From: Candidatus Kutchimonas denitrificans
GTDB lineage: Bacteria; Gemmatimonadota; Gemmatimonadetes; Palauibacterales; KS3-K002
Length of the DNA stretch: 64,000 nucleotides
NCBI GenBank assembly: GCA_011774835.1
Contig: JAACAK010000080.1
Coordinates: forward strand, 1 to 64,000
Reading direction: 5' to 3'
In this document: positions 61,900 through 64,000 of the stretch, piece by piece
How positions within the stretch are numbered: position 1 is the first letter of the stretch
How the letters are laid out: each line of letters opens with the position of its first letter
Translations under genes and position numbers: made by a program
The notes under the pieces: generated by a model
What the model was told of the DNA's origin: nothing
Database searches by the model: none
What the model saw: only the letters and a program-made list of their open reading frames with translations

Positions 61900-62111
61900 G
61901 AGGGCCTCCAATCCGAGAGTGTGGGCTGGAGCCGTGCTGGCTCCAAGTTAGGGGCTGTCGGGTCGCTCCGACAGGCGAAACCGAGGCCTTCGCCGCCACG
62001 TACGGTTAGACGAGCTTCGTTGGCCGACCCTATCGTCTTCAGGGCGCGGTCGCGTAGTTTTAACACGTGTGCACCGCCACCCGGAGCCCGTGACGAGGAG
62101 TCCGTTCGGCA

Positions 62112-62627
62112 ATGTTCCATCAGGTGATTCGGCGCCTTTCCCCTGTCTTCGCCGTTCTGGCGCTGGCCTGTTCATACGAGGGCGATGGTCAGATGAGCGT
62201 TTCGCAGAACTTCGCGATCTTCACCCAGGAGTCCGCGCAGGTCATCGACGCGCTGACCGACGTTCTGGTCGCCCAGGACGCCCTGGCGGCGGACCTGGCG
62301 GACCAGCTGGATCCCGGACTGCTGGAGACGCTGCGATCGAGAGGCGAGGCGCACCTGAACAGCGAATCGGTGAGCCTGGGAACGGAGGAGCTGGCGGCCC
62401 TGGTTCCCGAAGATGTGCGGCGGTTCATCGGCGACGAGGGCGGCCGCTACGTTCTGGAGCTGACGATGGAGCCCGCGCCGGACGGCGGTTTGCGGGTCAC
62501 GGTCACGCCGACGATCATCGCCACCGTTCGCGGCGGCGAGGGCCCGCTGGGCGGCCGCCCCCTGCCGTCCAACGGCACCCTGGAACAGAGGATCCTGGAC
62601 GCGCTGCGAAACCGCCTCGGCGGATGA
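62112..62627 (+). CDS. Hypothetical lipoprotein, 171 aa
   Basis: ATG 62112 behind GAGGAG (62095-62100). A lipoprotein signal ends VLALAC at about Cys20. The mature part is helical at first (NFAIFTQESAQVIDALTDVL) and then has a VLELTMEP strand region. No known family is recognised. It precedes a second lipoprotein gene by 21 bp and may be in one unit with it. Confidence 0.65.
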   Translation: MFHQVIRRLSPVFAVLALACSYEGDGQMSVSQNFAIFTQESAQVIDALTDVLVAQDALAADLADQLDPGLLETLRSRGEAHLNSESVSLGTEELAALVPEDVRRFIGDEGGRYVLELTMEPAPDGGLRVTVTPTIIATVRGGEGPLGGRPLPSNGTLEQRILDALRNRLGG

Positions 62628-62648
62628 CGTACCGAACTGGCTGACACG

Positions 62649-64000
62649 ATGATGCCGAAGGAGTATTCCTCGCTCCCCAGAACCCGGTTCTCGCGCTGGT
62701 GCTCGAGAGCCCGAACCAGAAGGACGGGTCTCGCGGGGGCCGCGATGCTGGCTGGCGCCCTGCTGGTCGCCTGCGGCGAGCCTGTCGAGCGGCCGTCCGA
62801 CGACATCCTGGTGAACGATCCTTCCGTCGATCGCGGCAACAACACGACCCAGAGCGAAGCCGCGGTGGCGCGGCACGGCGACGTGGTGGTCGTGGGCTAC
62901 AACGATTCCGGCGAGTTCAGCCGGGCGCGGAGCATGACGGGGTACGCGTATTCACTCGACGGCGGTGTGACCTTCGTTGACGCGGGGGTTCTGGAGCCGG
63001 TGAGCGGCGGTCAGAACCTGGGCGATGCGGCGCTGGCCGTCGACCGTGATGGGAACTTCTACTTCGCCACCCTCGCCCTCGATTCACGCTCCCGTTCGTA
63101 CGTGGGCGTCGCCCGTTCGACGACTACCGAGGACGAGGTGAAATTTTCCGCGCCGGTCCTGATCTCCGGGCTCGATCCCGACGCGTTCCAGGACAAGGAG
63201 TGGATCGCTGTGGACGCCAGCGGCGGCGGCCGCGACGGATGGGTCTACCTGGTGTGGACGGAGTTCCCGATGCGCGGCGCTTCGCGCATCCTGTTCGCCC
63301 GGTCGACCGATGGCGGTCGCACCTGGTCGACCCCGCAGAGGCTCTCCTCGGGCAGCGGCGTCCAGGGCGCCATGCCGGTCGTCGGGGGCGAGGGGGAACT
63401 GTACGTGGTGTGGGAGGACCGCGCGGGGTCGGTCGAGGGCGCGATCCGCTTCCGCCGCTCGGACGACGGCGGCGACATGTGGGGGCCGGAGGTGACGGCG
63501 GCTCGTTTCGCCCGCATGCAGGACATCAGCGCGACCGCGGCCTGTCTCAGGCCGGCGCTCAACGGCTATATCCGGGTGAGCGAGTTTCCCAGCATCGACG
63601 TCGATCGCAGCGACGGTCCGAACGCGGGCACGATCTACATCGCGTACGCGGCGGATCCGGGCCGTCAGCATCGGGGCGACATCTCGGATGTTTTCGTGGT
63701 CCGCTCGGAGGATGGCGGCGGCAGCTGGAGCGAGCCGGTGAACGTAGTGAAGGGCCGTGCGGTGACCGCCAACGCCGATGCGACGACGAACGACAATTTC
63801 ATGCCCGTCGTTACGGCCGCGCCGGAAGGGCAGGTCAACGTGTTCTTCTACGACCGCCGTCACGACCGGGACAACCGCAGGCTGGACATCTATCGGGCCC
63901 TCTCCGACGACGGAGGCCGCAGCTGGGTCAACGAGCGGGTGACCGCGGAGTCGTTCGACGTGCCGCCCCTCAACCCGAACTTCGACCCCCTGGTCAAGGC
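62649..64000 (+). CDS. Asp-box (BNR/sialidase-like) lipoprotein, 3' end outside window
   Basis: The frame is open from ATG 62649 to the last base (about 450 codons seen). A basic N-terminus leads to GALLVAC, a lipobox with the Cys near residue 46. The body shows repeated Asp-box motifs S-x-D-G-G-x-x-W: STDGGRTW, SDDGGDMW, SEDGGGSW and SDDGGRSW, the hallmark of six-bladed sialidase-type propellers. Enzyme residues of true sialidases (Arg triad, Asp/Glu) cannot be confirmed. A non-catalytic propeller is equally likely. Confidence 0.8.
   Translation, partial: MMPKEYSSLPRTRFSRWCSRARTRRTGLAGAAMLAGALLVACGEPVERPSDDILVNDPSVDRGNNTTQSEAAVARHGDVVVVGYNDSGEFSRARSMTGYAYSLDGGVTFVDAGVLEPVSGGQNLGDAALAVDRDGNFYFATLALDSRSRSYVGVARSTTTEDEVKFSAPVLISGLDPDAFQDKEWIAVDASGGGRDGWVYLVWTEFPMRGASRILFARSTDGGRTWSTPQRLSSGSGVQGAMPVVGGEGELYVVWEDRAGSVEGAIRFRRSDDGGDMWGPEVTAARFARMQDISATAACLRPALNGYIRVSEFPSIDVDRSDGPNAGTIYIAYAADPGRQHRGDISDVFVVRSEDGGGSWSEPVNVVKGRAVTANADATTNDNFMPVVTAAPEGQVNVFFYDRRHDRDNRRLDIYRALSDDGGRSWVNERVTAESFDVPPLNPNFDPLVK

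Overview
The window looks like chromosome from a GC-rich, diderm, respiring bacterium. The best match on style is Gemmatimonadota, or a neighbour such as Acidobacteriota. The evidence is: a duplicated orphan FtsX-type permease (ADOP type); Ser/Thr kinases fused to TolB-like and TPR regions; many small outer-membrane beta-barrels, lipoproteins and an MCE/MlaD protein, which imply an outer membrane; and a cytochrome b/Rieske pair with multihaem cytochromes. This assignment is inference; no rRNA is present to confirm it. I saw no tRNA, rRNA, CRISPR array, prophage or insertion sequence.

Layout. 1-10 kb: end of a beta-propeller protein, aldo/keto reductase, a GyrA-type topoisomerase subunit, a phosphoribosyltransferase, Rho, an intramembrane site-2-type protease, a small unknown protein and an MCE protein. 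9.8-13 kb: Nudix hydrolase, NDUFA9-like protein, CDP-alcohol phosphatidyltransferase and a dihaem lipoprotein. 12.8-16.6 kb: a copper module (CsoR repressor with an operator over its own promoter, a Met/His-rich Spy-like periplasmic protein, and the Cu(I) exporter CopA). 16.7-20.8 kb: kinase-TPR protein, NAD(P)-binding protein and ArsC. 20.8-28.7 kb: a divergent respiratory cluster in which cytochrome b, Rieske and an octahaem-TPR cytochrome run one way and a dihaem cytochrome plus a second octahaem-TPR cytochrome run the other. 28.8-40.2 kb: ADOP permease, NAD(P)-binding protein, DJ-1/PfpI protein, S9 peptidase, a second kinase and two outer-membrane proteins, the second followed by a very strong terminator. 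40.3-42.8 kb: Co/Ni ECF transporter (CbiMN-CbiQ-CbiO). 43-48.3 kb: two translationally coupled zinc dehydrogenases, a cupin, an outer-membrane protein, an ECF sigma/anti-sigma pair and endonuclease IV. 48.7-56.5 kb: ETF beta and alpha, a beta-barrel, a MoeA-MobA-CoA-binding-PPC operon, a Yip1-like protein and two more beta-barrels. 56.6-64 kb: SH3-repeat protein, M30-like metalloprotease lipoprotein, type-4 uracil-DNA glycosylase, 4Fe-4S protein, a small lipoprotein and the start of an Asp-box (sialidase-like) lipoprotein.

The most unusual signal is not a gene. At least ten intergenic arms or hairpins belong to three sequence families (A, B, C). Each is built from degenerate short iterations (GGGGATTCG-like, GTGGGTA-like, GTTGGAyGTT-like) followed by their reverse complement. 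Most begin within a few bases of a stop codon. Family A shares an 18-base core, CTCTCCGAATTGTCGAAG, in six arms at four loci. Second in interest is the divergent bc-complex cluster with two paralogous octahaem-TPR cytochromes.
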